A stretch of 64,000 nucleotides of DNA from Antilocapra americana (GCA_007570785.1 ML664199.1:21620748-21684747); one strand, 5' to 3'; numbered from the stretch's first letter, positions 21,983 to 34,215 are shown. Program-made: numbers and translations. Notes: generated from the sequence alone by a model not told the origin.

Positions 21983-24900
21983 ATATATAGTCTTCCTTGT
22001 TTTAAATTCTCTACCCTGAATGTCAAATCTACTGACTAGTTTGCAATAATTTATTTGAATGAGCATTTTGAGAATGGGAAAACTTTAAGGGGAAGAGATC
22101 TCTGCTACTTTTCCCACCCATGTTGTTACCTCCTCTTAATTTCACAACCCCAAAGTGTATACAAAAATAGTACTTAGACCAAGAATAGTGCTTAGTACTG
22201 AGATCTGTGTGAACTCTGGAATTTAACCAGTCATTGCATTTGTTGATTCTATTATGAGATGTTAACATTTGAAAATAAGGAGTGGCTAGAATCTAGAGGT
22301 GCCAATAATGGTCCTGTTAGTGATTTTAAGGAAAAAAAAAAACAACAGTTTATTCAGGCTCAACTTTAACTTCTGCTGTTCTGTGACTGAAAACAGAGGT
22401 TGAACATTTGTTCTTTGGATCTTTCTTGCTTAGTTTTATATTTATTTAATTATAAATGAGAGAAAAGTGAATGGCTGGATTAAAACAGATGATATTTACT
22501 ATGTGCAAGTTGTTCATGGGAGTTTTAGTTTTTCTCTGCTCAACATGGAGCCAGACTTTGATGGGTCAGATTTGAAGGGCATCTTTGAATGGGCTTATTC
22601 TTTTAGTGGGTGTTGTTTGTATTTCTGACCAAGGGAGAAAATAGAGAACAGAGTAGTATCCCCTGTGGATGCTGAGAAAGTCCCAGGATGCTGAGAAATT
22701 ATGAGTTCTCAGGAAATTATTGATGGATTATGTGAATGAGATTCAGTTCAAGAGAATTTACAATACCTTTAGAAAATCGGAGGAAATGTTCTTAATGAAT
22801 TTTCAGCCATGAAGACCTGATTTTTAGCCTGACTGTATGAAACAGATAATTGAGATGGCCAAAAACGACCCTGACGTTTTTGTCAATTATCAGCTAGGCT
22901 GAGAAGGGACCCAGATTAGCTATGTCGCATGTTTAGGCATCATTTCCTAGCGTGCTGTATCTGCTTTCTTGACAATTCTTCACCTCCTACTGAGGAACTG
23001 CCTCCATAATCGGTTTTAGGATTATCTGGCCCAGCTTTATGTGGTTTGAGGGGCGCTGACCTTTTCCTCTTTGTAGTTAAAACCTTTCCAGACCTGACCT
23101 TAAGTCTTTGGGGTGCTGTTCTTCAGAATTTTCTTGTGTACCTTGAAGATATTTTTTTCACAGTGCTTCTTACATGGCTTCATATGTTGATGTTGCTGCT
23201 AGATGATGGAATCCTTGAGAGTGGGAATAAGATTACTGAATGTCTGTAATCTCAGCATCTTCACTCATACCTGACATATGAGACACTAGGCTTTGGATTG
23301 AATAAACAAATATTCATTAATATGTGAACATATTGTAATGGCTGTTGAAAGTTAATGTAGATCAAAGCAATGAGAAATAGTATTGGCATTTCTATTGGAA
23401 ATAATAGTAGAACAAAGAAGAGTAGATTGGATTGACAAACTTTGTTACTTTAAACAGATTTAACTTGATCAACTGTAAGGGCATCTACAGAAACAAAAAA
23501 ATACTGATGGTAATAGTTTCTGCTTAACTTCCCCTGGATTTAACTTGGTCATTAACCGATTTGGTTGTCTTAAAAGACAATGAATTACATCATCCATTTC
23601 TCTTTAAGGGCTTTTAATTTAGCTAATGAAGAAAGAAATTGAGATTAGAAATTACTTGCTCAGGTATGAAGAGAAGCTTGGTTTAGGATGACCAAGCACA
23701 AATAAAGACAGACATCTTTAAATCGTGCAATCATTGGTTGAAAGAGTATCGTCTATGAAGATCCTACAGATGTATATTGCATATATACCATTTCTCTTCT
23801 AGTCTGAATGTGTTATAGAAACAATCCCCACCTCCCTTCCATCCCATCTGGAAATAAGCGCCATGGACTAAGCAGACAGTGACATTAACCCAGCTGCCAG
23901 GATTGTGCAATGAATGAAGCAGTCCCTCAAAAAAACTCTGAATGGATTGCCAATTTTTATTCTGTTTAAGGCAGGCAGTAATTTCAGTTTTCAATTCCAC
24001 TAAGTAATAATAGTTATTAATTAGTAAATTAGGCCACTGGGTTCTGGAGGTGAGTTAACAGGATGATTAAAAAGGAGAAAGTGAAAATTCACAGATAATG
24101 CTCAGGTTTCATAGAAGCCTGCCACAATTGAGAGTTTATGTTTGTACCTCTCTTCAGAATGGATTGCTGCACTTAAGAGCAACTTGCATTGCCTACAGTG
24201 CTGTCTGCTCAGTAATTGCAGCAAAGTGAGGTGCTGCACCATACATTGTCATAGAGATGTCAAGAAATGAAAGGAGATGGTCGAGGGCTCAGTTTCTCAT
24301 ACTTACATTTTAAATCTGGGGCATTAAAGCCAGGGAGAATTCCTGAGGTTTTTTTCCCCCTGCACACCAACAAAGAGTTTCGATGTTTCTTGAGTAAAGG
24401 CTCTGACATCATTCCTAGAAGGATTTCTGGACTCCAGGTAGGTCTAATTCATTTTAGAGTCTAATTTTTTGAGCTTCATTTTTCAAACATAATAGCCTAC
24501 ATGGAGGTTTGTGGATTGTGTTTAAAAGCACTTTCTGTAGTTGTATCTAGATAATAACAAAATCTCTGAAATATCATTGAAACTCCTCAAGGACTTGAAA
24601 GGCTAAAACTAAAGTTTGTTCTGCAAGGTTCTAGATGGCAAAAATGCAGGTAATGTATCTTAAGGTGGTTGGATTATATTCCTGAAACTAAAAGAAATAG
24701 TTGAAGGTGGAAATATCAATCAAACTTATCCTTAAGATCTAAATTGTAGTTTAGTTGATGTTTAATGTGATTTTAAAAAAATGAATGGAGACAAACCAGA
24801 TCTATGCATAAACAGAGACTATATCTATAATGGCAAATGAATGAAATCATTAAAACAGATCACAGAATCCTCTTTTTAAGAAAAGCAGCATATCTATTTT

Positions 24901-25179
24901 CTATTAAAATTAGTTATAGCATGTATTTTGTTTAGATGAAATATTGATACAATTTACTTTTCTTATGTAGAAATAAGCATTACTTGAGACTTTAAGACAA
25001 ATTTCCCAATCCAATTTTTCTTTCCATCTGAACACACTCTCCCTGCCTTATTAGTATTTTTTTCCCTCCATAGAAATTCATGTTTCAAGGTTTTTACTCT
25101 CAATTTTTTTTCTTTTCTTTCTACTTTTCTCTTTGTCTTTTCTTAATATTTACCTTGAAAGTCACCATGAAGTACAAGA
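21983..25179. other. Mostly unique DNA; hairpin at 22845-22891
   Basis: The largest repeat-poor stretch so far. A hairpin-forming inverted repeat lies at 22845-22891 (9-bp plus 8-bp stems with a one-sided 6-base bulge). L2-like tail wording at about 23205-23312 is possible but weak. A palindromic ttgtctt/aagacaa pair occurs at 23565-23580. Open frames of 65-79 codons have no recognisable family. Confidence 0.4.
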
Positions 25180-25340
25180 AAGAGCAGTTTTTAGTCTGCT
25201 AAACAGTGGGTCAAATCCTTAACTCCACTACTCAATAGTTATTTTTACCTTTAGAAAATTGATCAACCTCTCTGAGCTTCTGTTTCCTCACCTGTAATAT
25301 AGGGAATTATATTAATATAATACCTACCTTGCATAGCGGT
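25180..25340 (+). mobile_element. MIR SINE
   Basis: Sense MIR: 'gtcaaatccttaactccact', 'aacctctctgagcttctgtt', 'tcctcacctgtaatataggg' and 'aatacctaccttgca' in consensus order. Confidence 0.8.
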
Positions 25341-27239
25341 TTCAAGTTTGCCATCATGCAAAAATGCTTGTTATTGGACTAAAGAAATGAAAATAACCTT
25401 AGAACTGGTGAGTTGGCGTATAGACAAAATCTTTTGTACTTGTGTTACACTGGATTAATTAAGACATAATCATTTAAGAGGTAATAGACAGTATGACAGA
25501 CTTAGTACCTATAAACACTGAGATTGAGTATTTAACTGTGATAGTTGTACATACTTAATATATGAAAGTTCCTTTCCCACCTTCCTGACCCTATTGTCAT
25601 CTCAGACCTCTAGCCAACACTTACCTATCTCTAGTTTCCAAAGAAGAATGTAAATTTCCATATTTTATGATGCAACCCCATTCCACTGTTTTCTTTTTAA
25701 CTTTAATGTATTAGGAAATCTCATCTGCCATAATAATGAATGTCAGGCCTATCCACTGGGTTTTGTTTTAGAAGCCCTCATTTAATTTTGTGTCTATAAT
25801 GTAAAATTGTATACTGCGTAATTTCTATTGGTGGAAGACTAAGCACATTTTTAGAAAAATGTTAAAAACACACTGGAAAGAGAGGAAGAAAGGATTGATA
25901 GTATTAAACAGACACAGAGTTTCAAATAAGATTTGAAATAAGATCAAGTTCATTAATGTTCATTGTAAAAAGTCAACCTAATCATCTCCTTAAATGATCC
26001 ACCAACCAACCAATAAAATAAACAAAACCCAGGATGATCTGTAAGGACGATCAAGAGATTAGGTCTAATATTTGAAATATCAACACATTTTTCATCAATT
26101 GACTAAGAAAGACAAATGTCTCTGTCTGTATCTAAGGATGTGACATGTAAGTTCCCAGGGAGCTCATCCAAGGCTGAAAGGGAAGTTCAGCAAAGAAGCA
26201 GAATAGATTGGAAAAGCATTTGAAAGTTAAGATGCTCTCCAGGAACTTCTGCTTCAGTCATTGCTATCATTGAACTTTTCTGCCTTTAAGGGTTTGTAAT
26301 ATCTAAATTCAAATTATTCCATATCTAAGGCTACTCAGTGATTTTTTTTTTAAACCACCAGCACGATGCAGTTTTCTTTTTCCTGTCACCTTAAATCATC
26401 ACCTATGACACAGCACTGCACAGGGAGCACAAGCCTGGAGCTCTCATTCAAGGTCACCTCAAACCCTCCATGGTGAGACATTTTGAATGACTTGGAATTA
26501 TTTTAACTAGATACGTTTGTAACTGTCAGACTCCAATCCACATGGTTCATGGAGGCTCTATTTCTTTTCTATATTAATAGCTTATTGAGCAAACATACTA
26601 TGCCAGGCTACACACACACATGTTTTTTCTTTTTCTTTTTTTTCAGTGAACTCAGTTGTCTTGAAAACCCAATGAAAAATGTTTCTATTATCTTTGCCTG
26701 TTTGCATTTCAAAAACTGTTAGAATGCATTGATTTTTGAGACAATTATTGGGGCTTATAGAACTTATCCTCTTGCTTGGATATGTCTTTTAGAATTAAAG
26801 GGTTCATTAGAGGTCCCAAGGGAAGTTTTCATATTCCAGGACAGAAAAAGAGATACCATGGGTTATGGAAATGGCTCTGTCAAATGTGATGTAAAATACT
26901 GTTGAAAATTGACAATCGCAGTCGAACATTTGAAGATGTGACCTGTATGAGATTATCTATAAAACATTTGGGAAACCTATTAAGCTACATTTTTTCAAAA
27001 TTTCTTTACATATCATGGCTTATATTTGGTATTTAATTGTACATCAATTAAGCTTTTGCACCAAGTAGAATATGTACTCAACCCCTCCCAGGAACAGTGG
27101 GCAAAACAAAGGCATTCTGAGGCATTTAACTTGTAACTGATAAAATAAGCCTTACATAGGAGAAACAATTAGAAAATTGTTGAACCACACCATGAGTGAC
27201 TAATGAGCATTGGAAGAGATAGATCAGTGTGGGATGTTG
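25341..27239. other. Unique AT-rich DNA
   Basis: Nothing recognised with confidence. A T-run lies at about 26342-26351 and a short (CA)n at about 26612-26620. Confidence 0.4.
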
Positions 27240-27427
27240 ATAGTAGATGATGACTTCTTGGAGGAGAAAACATTTAAGGGCTGGTATCTAAATAGAGAGA
27301 AAAAGGGGGGTGGGTACATTTCACTGTGGGAAAATAGCATGAACAGAAGTCTAGAAATAAAAATGGACAGTGCGAGCCAGCTTAACTAAGAAGGAAGTGA
27401 GAATTGAGAAATAGTAAGAATAATTTG
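27240..27427 (-). mobile_element. L2 LINE fragment
   Basis: Antisense L2 3' region wording: 'gacttcttggaggagaaaac atttaagggctg', 'atagcatgaacagaagtcta' and 'gacagtgcgagccagctt'. It is interrupted at its right end by a short SINE insertion. Diverged. Confidence 0.55.
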
Positions 27428-27489
27428 TCCATGGGGGTCACAAAGAGTCAGACACACGACTGAATGACTGAGCCCGCGTGAACGCACAC
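27428..27489 (+). mobile_element. Bov-tA SINE, 62-bp 3' end only
   Basis: Only the last roughly 60 bases of the SINE (tccatgggggtcacaaagag to the acgcacaca tail). It is bounded by an 11/12 target-site duplication, aagaataatttg at 27416-27427 and aagaagaatttg at 27490-27501. This is a very short but complete insertion event. Confidence 0.85.
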
Positions 27490-27501
27490 AAGAAGAATTT
27501 G

Positions 27502-29944
27502 AACCAAGTAAGAAAGAAAAAAATTTCTAGAAGGTCTTATAAATCCGGCAATGAAATTTGAGACTGATACAATGGATAATAAAGATCTTGTCCAGACTAC
27601 TGTCAGGAGTGATGTAGCATACATGACAGTGGTGGGTTTGTGATGTTATTACACTGCGATACCGCATGCCAATGGCATTGGGCTTCTCAGGCGTCCGATT
27701 TTGAGTAACTATACAGAAACTCAGAGAAAACATACATAATAGGATTGTGGAATTCTCATTATCCTTTGGGAAATTTTGTGGAAAATGGGAATGGGACAAG
27801 AAAATAGGAAATAGGTGAATGTTCTGAGGACAAAAAATTAGGAAATGTGCATTATGGAAACATATTATTAACTATCACATCTGTATCTTACAAGTTTCAG
27901 AATTAATTTTTAAATTTGCATCTTATGAAAAATAATTTTTAAGAAAGTTACCAGTACTGAAGCCTTCACTGGTTCACTAGAAGTAAGTGATGACAGGTAA
28001 GAGACGTTTTAATTTTTTACAGCAATTCTGTGCCACTAGGTGTTAACCTTGTGTTGTAGGAAAGGGTGTCTGGTACATAGTAGCAGCTTAATAAATGAAT
28101 GTTGTGCCATGGCTTAATTATACAAGTCAGAGGAACAGATTTTTTCAAATCTAAATATTTCAAGGTTTCTGATCATATTCTATGGGGAACAGACAAAGAC
28201 AGTTTTACAGTTAGGTTGACCCATTCCTTGTTGACCAGCCATACTATTTTTGTGATTATATCAATTACAATTGGGAATGTTACATTCAGTGCCAAGAAAC
28301 AGGCTGTGTTCTTGGTCCTGTCTCTCCCCAACGTTTCTATTAAGGCTTTTCATGTTGCAAAAAATGGAATGCATATTACATTTGTATGGGTGACACCAAG
28401 TTGAAAGGTTGACAGATTCAGAATAAAAAAAAAAAAGATTTAAACAGGCTAGAGTAATATCCCCCGCCCCCACCAAATAGTTACATCCATAACTTGAATC
28501 AAGGAGTATGACTGGGCTGCAAGAACAAAGAGAAAAGACAACAGAGAAAATGTTCGCGGAGGCATAAAGAACAGCCCAGGAATTTGCCCCTCAAGATAGG
28601 GACTAGACCAAGAGATATGTCTGGGTTCACACACACAAAAGGAAGGCCTCTGAGAAGAGGCCTCAGTTAATTACATCACAATTCCTCTCTCTTCCTGGAA
28701 GTGAAGGTGGAGAACCCACAGCTGGCCTTTATTAAACTGGCACTGTGACTTGTTGCCACAATGTCCCTTTTTGTCCCTGTTCATTTATTAAGAGGAGTTA
28801 CTCTCCACTCAGAGTTGATTGCTATATAAATAACTGAAGCTCCCCCAGCGTGGTGATTAAGAGAAGGCAACTCTAACAGGGACGCCTTCCCATTAGCCAC
28901 AGGGAGGCAGAAGACATGCACTGATTAAACACAAATGCCGACAGTTTGCCGTCACTTTTTTTCTGTCCCTCTCTGGACAAGGATTGGTTCCAGGCCACCC
29001 TTCAGCAGGAGAATGTCTGGTCATGATGGTCTAAGGAAACGTGTCTTTTTCTGGTGGGGTAGTGTAGGCTTTTCCTCAGCCGTTAAAGTTCCTGACTGAT
29101 ATCCCATACTTACCTTAAGAGGCAGGTAGTTGATTTGAATACTCTTGATTCTCCTGTAGTAGCCCTTCTTGTCCTTTTGGGGATTTTTTTCCCCAAAACA
29201 TACTTTTCTTCTAATTCCTTTTAGTTGTTCTGAGTCATATAGTATGACGACTCATCTATACCTGTCCTTGAGAAACATCTCGGGCCTCTGCTCAGGGGTT
29301 CATTCATTTATACCAAGTCTATCCATCTTCTCTCTCTGTCTCTCTCTGTGGGTTTTATGCGGTAGATAGGTACCTAATGAAGAGAAATGAATCTGTGAAA
29401 TGCGCCACTCCCCTTCCCCACACCCACCTAACCCACCCTTCTCCGCTTTAGGGGACAAATGATGCACCTCTGTGTGACAGGACCCGTCTTTACCTGGCCT
29501 TAAAGGGGATGGCCTCGATACCCTAGCACCTTAGTAAACTGTGTGGTGGGGTGGAGGGTAGGTGTGGCAGCTTCTAGAACAAGTTTGACACATGGTGAGT
29601 ACTCAGCAAATATGTATGAAATAATTGAATAACGATTCTCATTCTATTTCATCTCTGTAGCAGTATGAACTGTGACTAATTACTTCACTAGTTTTCCTAA
29701 CAATCATTCACACCAAGATATATGTATATATTTTTAATAAAAACAAAGCTGTCTCATAAGAGAGTTAACAGGACTTTTATCCTGCCAATGTTGAAACAAT
29801 GATGTAGAAATAATTGTTCTAAAAATATTTGACTATTTTCTGAGCTGAACTTGAATTTCAAGAGCTACAAAAGACTCTGGAGGGATGGTCTCCTTTCCTT
29901 GCCCCTAACAGAATGGGTGTTAAGGCTTCCAAACCAACCCACCG
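27502..29944. other. Unique DNA, includes a conserved-looking block
   Basis: No confident interspersed repeat, though MIR/L2-like tails at about 28045-28100 and 29575-29635 are possible. The block at about 28690-28960 is repeat-free, of mixed composition and rich in short AT-core motifs, so it is a candidate non-coding regulatory element by impression only. A CT-rich run lies at about 29325-29350. A 101-codon plus-strand frame (28099-28404) has no recognised family. Confidence 0.4.
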
Positions 29945-29949
29945 GTCCA

Positions 29950-30178
29950 ATAGGAAAAGTCATTTACAAGGCTCGATTATGTGCCAGTTACCTCACAAGG
30001 TGATTTACATACACTATCGATTTCATCTTTAAAATAATCCAATCCAATTAGGTAGCTATTATTTTCATCTTGAAGGTGAGAAAACAGGTTTATAAATATT
30101 GTGTCCCAAGTCACAAAGCTGGGTAAGCAACAGAGCAGAGGTTACAAACAAGTGGTCTGACATTTTGATCTTTCCAAG
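29950..30178 (-). mobile_element. MIR SINE (left member of inverted pair)
   Basis: Near full-length antisense MIR: 'gattatgtgccagttacctc', 'tgatttacatacactatcg', 'aattaggtagctattatttt', 'gaaggtgagaaaacaggttt' and 'gtcacaaagctgggtaagc'. Its 5' end points right, towards the next MIR. Confidence 0.85.
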
Positions 30179-30182
30179 AGAG

Positions 30183-30420
30183 CAGTGGATCTGAGCCAGG
30201 GTGTCTGGATTCAGTCCTGACTCCGCCACTTACCATCTGTGAATTTAGTCAGTTCAAATAACCCCACTGCACTTCAGTTTCACCATGAGAAAATATGTGG
30301 ACAGTAATGTATTTATTCACAGGGTTATCCTAGGATTCAATTACTTAGTTCATGTAAAATATTTAGACTAATGCTTGGAACATAGTAAGCACTTAATATA
30401 TCTTAAAGATTATTATTCAA
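30183..30420 (+). mobile_element. MIR SINE (right member of inverted pair)
   Basis: Full-length sense MIR: 'gcagtggatctgagccaggg', 'gactccgccacttaccatct', 'cacttcagtttcaccatgag', 'gcttggaacatagtaagcac' and a 'ttaaagattattatt' end. It abuts the preceding antisense MIR head-to-head with only a few bases between. Confidence 0.88.
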
Positions 30421-30860
30421 ATTTATGTAGAACTAGCACTCAGTATCTTGTAATTTAGCAATTAATAGTTTAATAATTCTTTGTTTTATTCTCTGTGGTG
30501 TTATATCAGGAATTAGATGACTTCATGAAGGAGTCACTTAATAAATTGCAAACTCCTTAAGGACTGAGTCCTTTGTGCACTTTCAAAAACTAGAGGATTA
30601 CTCAGTGAATATTCGACACACAATTAATATTTCTGAGTAGGGATTTGAAAACATGAATGATTCAATCTACCATCCTCCTCAAACAATGTCTTACGTTCGG
30701 TTAGAATTTTTAGTTTACCACATGATTCTCAGACTTAAAAAGAAAAATTTCCACAATCTCAACTACAAAGTATATACTTGTATTCCCCACATCACAGATA
30801 GGAAAGTTAAGCATCAGGATGGCCACCAGATTAACAAGCTGAGATTTGCTTTTCTTTCAT
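30421..30860. other. Unique DNA, possible L2 tail
   Basis: Weak L2-like tail wording (gcaaactccttaaggactga) at about 30545-30600. Otherwise nothing recognised. Confidence 0.35.
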
Positions 30861-31041
30861 AGCCTTCCCTAATGGCTTAGCAGCTAAAGAATCCACCAGC
30901 AATGGAGGAGACATAGAAGACATGGGTTTCGTCCCTGGGTTGGAAAGATCGTGTGGAGAAGGAAATTGCAACCCACTCAGGTATTCTTGCCCCCAGAAAT
31001 TATGGCCACAAAGAGTTGGATATAACTGAGCATGCACAAAC
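30861..31041 (+). mobile_element. Bov-tA SINE, internally deleted
   Basis: A sense copy from agccttccctaatggcttag to actgagcatgcac. It lacks the usual stretch between 'ggagaattccatgg' and 'gtccatggggtc', which makes it shorter than a standard copy. The 'gttggaaagatcgtgtggag' region is mutated relative to consensus. Confidence 0.88.
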
Positions 31042-31808
31042 ATAATAAGAAATGCAGAGCTTAGGGATAACTGGCATTGTCTTTGTGACTTGACAAAGTT
31101 AGATTCGTCTTTGCTGTCATTTCCTTGACTTTTCCTTCATGGTCACAATGTCACAGCTCTTCTTCTGTCCAGGAGCTTAACATTTAAGGCAGTAGAATGG
31201 GAAAGTTTATATAAGCCTCATTGTTCATTGTCTTTGTATGAGGGAAGAAAAGTTTCCCTAGAGGCTTCCTAACTTTCTAGAAAATTCTCTTCACGTGTCA
31301 TGGGCAGCCCCTCATTACAGGGAAGATGATGGTAGGGAAACTATGGCTTTCTTACCTTTTGAGTGAGCAGTAGCATGGAAAAACTTTCAGTAGCTTCTGG
31401 TAGTTTCTTCCAATAGTCGTTTTTAATACTATTACTGCTACCTCTACTCTTCCTACTTCTGGTGTTACTACTGAAGATTTTACCCTAACGGATGTTGTAG
31501 ATTCGTCTGCTGTCCCTTTTAGTTCATTAAAAAATGAGAAGATGTTTTCCAGCATTGAGCTTCCAGAGTTGGTATTTGAAGGTGAAAATAAGCATCCTCA
31601 TCCCAATTTGACAGAAGACATGAATAACTGACATCCAGGGCCTTGAAAACACTTCCTTCCTAAGTCCATATTCAGTCAGGAGCCAAATGAGTCATAGCTT
31701 CTATGGTTATGAACTACTGGTAATGTGATCACTGGAATCAGCCCTAGTTTGAAATAAGCAGCTCAGATGAAGCTTGTGAGAATTTCTAAAAGATTTAGTT
31801 TGATTTAA
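31042..31808. other. Unique DNA
   Basis: No repeat or gene structure is recognised. Confidence 0.4.
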
Positions 31809-31836
31809 GTGGACCTTGAAGAGTGCTTAAGAGGGA

Positions 31837-32051
31837 GATGTCTCCTCAGGTGGTGCTAGTGGTGAAGAACCTGCCTGCCAATGCAGCAGACATAGGAGAC
31901 TCCTGGCTCAGGAAGGTCCCCTGGAGGAGGGCATGGCAACCCACTCCAGTGTTCTTGACTGGAGAAGCCTATGGACAGAGGAGCCTGGCAGGTTACAGTT
32001 CATAGGGTTGCAAAGGATGGGCATGACTGAAGGGACTGAGGACACAGGCAG
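31837..32051 (+). mobile_element. Bov-tA SINE with 28-bp target-site duplication
   Basis: A full-length sense SINE (ctcctcaggtggtgctagtg, gcatggcaacccactccagt, gactgaagggactgaggac). It is bounded by an imperfect 28/29-base direct repeat at 31809-31836 and 32052-32080, beginning gtggaccttg and gtgggccttg and ending cttaagaggga and cttaagagggga. The two copies differ by two substitutions and one extra base. This is longer than typical SINE duplications. Confidence 0.92.
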
Positions 32052-32080
32052 GTGGGCCTTGAACAGTGCTTAAGAGGGGA

Positions 32081-33670
32081 AAGATGGGATGAATATGAAC
32101 AGATGTGAGGCATTACCAAATCACAGGTCTTTCATTCTGAAGTGGCTTCTGGGAAATGTAGCAGAGCCTCTGGGGCCATTCTAATGAAATATAAATGCAT
32201 TCCCAACTTCAACCCTCAAAGCAGGACCCTACAAGTATAGAGGATGGAAATGAATTAAAATCTTTTTGTTTCACAAATAAAACAAACTTACATAGATGAA
32301 TTGGGTCCAACTACATTAGCATTTATACAATGGATGAACTTGAGATCACTTTTCTCATCCATCAGCCATTTTCCCTCACAAAGCCTTCTTGCCACTCTCA
32401 TGTTTCCAGAAAGATGATTTGGATGAGGTATGTTTGGGGAAGTAAAGAATCCAGCACATAGGAAAATTCTGGAGGTTGAGGCAGAGAGGAGCCAATGGGA
32501 TTGAATCGACTCTGGTTCCTATCCAAGATGGCACAAGCAGGCAGCTCAAATTACTTTGAATCTAATCTTCCCTAGGAATTCTGCAGCAACTCTAGCATTT
32601 GTGTCCCAACTCGTCTGCAATTTGGGGTATTAGATATTAAGCTGCATATTAAAAAATGGCAAGTAAAGGTAACTAATCTATTTATTGACTATTTGGGAAT
32701 GGGAAGAAAGGAAGGAAACACACACATTCACCCTATTATTTGGAAAGTTAGACAGCCACTGGTGGGTATGCTTGCTTCAAAGACTAGTGCTAGCACATCT
32801 AGCTGAGCTGGATTCACTAGATTTCACTTCTGAAAGTACGTGCAAATGTTTGGCACTTCAGGAAATGACTTTTGGCCAATTACATTTTTTCTTTAACATA
32901 AAATGAGAGAAAGAGAAGGCGGTAGAAGAGAAAGAAGGAAGGAAGGAAAGAAAGAAAATTTTTTAAATCACAGGTAGGTGAAAGGGAACTTAATTTGATT
33001 TGTCTGCTTCATAGACACTTAACTCATCACAATGGGTTAGTGAGCTTCTGTGGACATGCCTTTTTCCCAGAGAGCAGGCCCACTGTGACAGGATGATGGT
33101 TCAGGATCTTGGTCCCAAAGCTACGATTCACAAAGTCTGGCTGAAATCATAAACCTCTTCTCTTCTGCTCATCATCGAGCAGTTACACCACATGCAGTTG
33201 GCCATTTAGCTGCCTCCAAACACCTTGCACTGACATCTTATAAATGCTGCTGCTTTGCTGAAATACCTGCAGAGTTTCTTGGATTATGAACACCATTAGA
33301 TCACAAAACAGGAGTAAGGAAGTTCATCTGCTGCTTGGCAAAACAGGTGAGGATGCACTGAGCACTGGATTGCCCCTTCCCTGAGCGTGGCAGTCTTCTG
33401 GGTGAGGGCGCCTCCCTGCCCTGGACATAAGGAAGTGAGAACCAGCATCTTGAAGCATGAAGAAGTCTATCACACAGCTATAGAGTCTATCACTAGTAGA
33501 CTAGTTACTAGTTTTACTAGTCTTCCCCTTAATCTTGTTGATGCTACCTCTAGACATTGTTCTTCTTCCTCCTTGATTTTCTTTCTCAGAATACTTACTA
33601 TTCATTCCAGAACAATTTAATTCTAAGTCAAAAGTAGCTCTGTGATTTTAGCAGAGGTAAAGGGAAGAAA
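32081..33670. other. Unique DNA with a purine-rich simple repeat
   Basis: A GA/GGAA-rich stretch lies at about 32912-32955. A short inverted repeat, agactagt/actagtct, with a 10-base loop lies at 33498-33523 inside a cluster of ctag motifs. No gene or interspersed repeat is recognised. Confidence 0.4.
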
Positions 33671-33911
33671 GGGCTTCCCCGGTGGCTCAGCTGGTAAAGA
33701 ATCCACCTGCCAATATAGGAGACTTATGAGACGTGGGTTCAGTCCCTGGGTCCAGAAGATCCCCTGAAGGAGGAAATGGCAACCCACTCCAGTATTCTTG
33801 CCTGGAAAATTCCATGGACAGAAGAGCCCGGTGGGCTACAATCCATGGGGTGGCTAAGAGTTGGACATGACTGAGCATAACATACACACACACACACACA
33901 AACACACACAA
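33671..33911 (+). mobile_element. Bov-tA SINE with (CA)n tail
   Basis: A full-length, well-preserved sense copy: head gggcttccccggtggctcag, caacccactccagtattctt, and tail gactgagcataaca. It then merges into a CA microsatellite (about 33887-33911) grown from the SINE tail. No clean target-site duplication was read. Confidence 0.95.
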
Positions 33912-34035
33912 GTAGGTAATAAAGCATGAAGTTGGAAATAGACATGGTGCTTGTGTCCTAAAAAGACATTTCCAGGAGCAGTGGTTATTAAGCTTTTTGG
34001 TCTCAGGATTCTTTCACATTGTTAAAAATTGCTGA

Positions 34036-34215
34036 AACTTCCCTGGTAGTCCAGCTGCTAAAACTGCATCCTCCCAATGCAGGGGACTTGGGTTGGATCC
34101 CTGGTTAGGGAACTAGATTCCACATGCTTCAACTAAAGATCCCATGAACTGCAATCCCAGGACCTGGTGCAGCCAAACAGATGAATACATTAATTGAACA
34201 AAAAAATAAAAAAAG
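34036..34215 (+). mobile_element. CHR-type tRNA-Glu SINE
   Basis: Begins 'aaacttccctggtagtccag', with 'caatgcaggggacttgggtt ggatccctgg' as the tRNA-derived region. It continues 'ccacatgcttcaactaaaga' and 'gcagccaaacagatgaatac', with an A-rich tail. Confidence 0.87.

Noticed and set aside
28099..28404. 101-codon frame followed by an A-run, considered as a processed pseudogene
   Set aside because: The product is not recognised, there is no target-site duplication, and the A-run at about 28427-28437 is short and not adjacent to the stop codon.
31352..31555. Serine/threonine/valine-rich frame resembling a mucin or GPI-protein fragment
   Set aside because: Too short, no homology recognised and no exon boundaries.
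33498..33523. ctag-rich inverted repeat (8-base arms)
   Set aside because: Arms this short with a 10-base loop are expected several times by chance in 64 kb.
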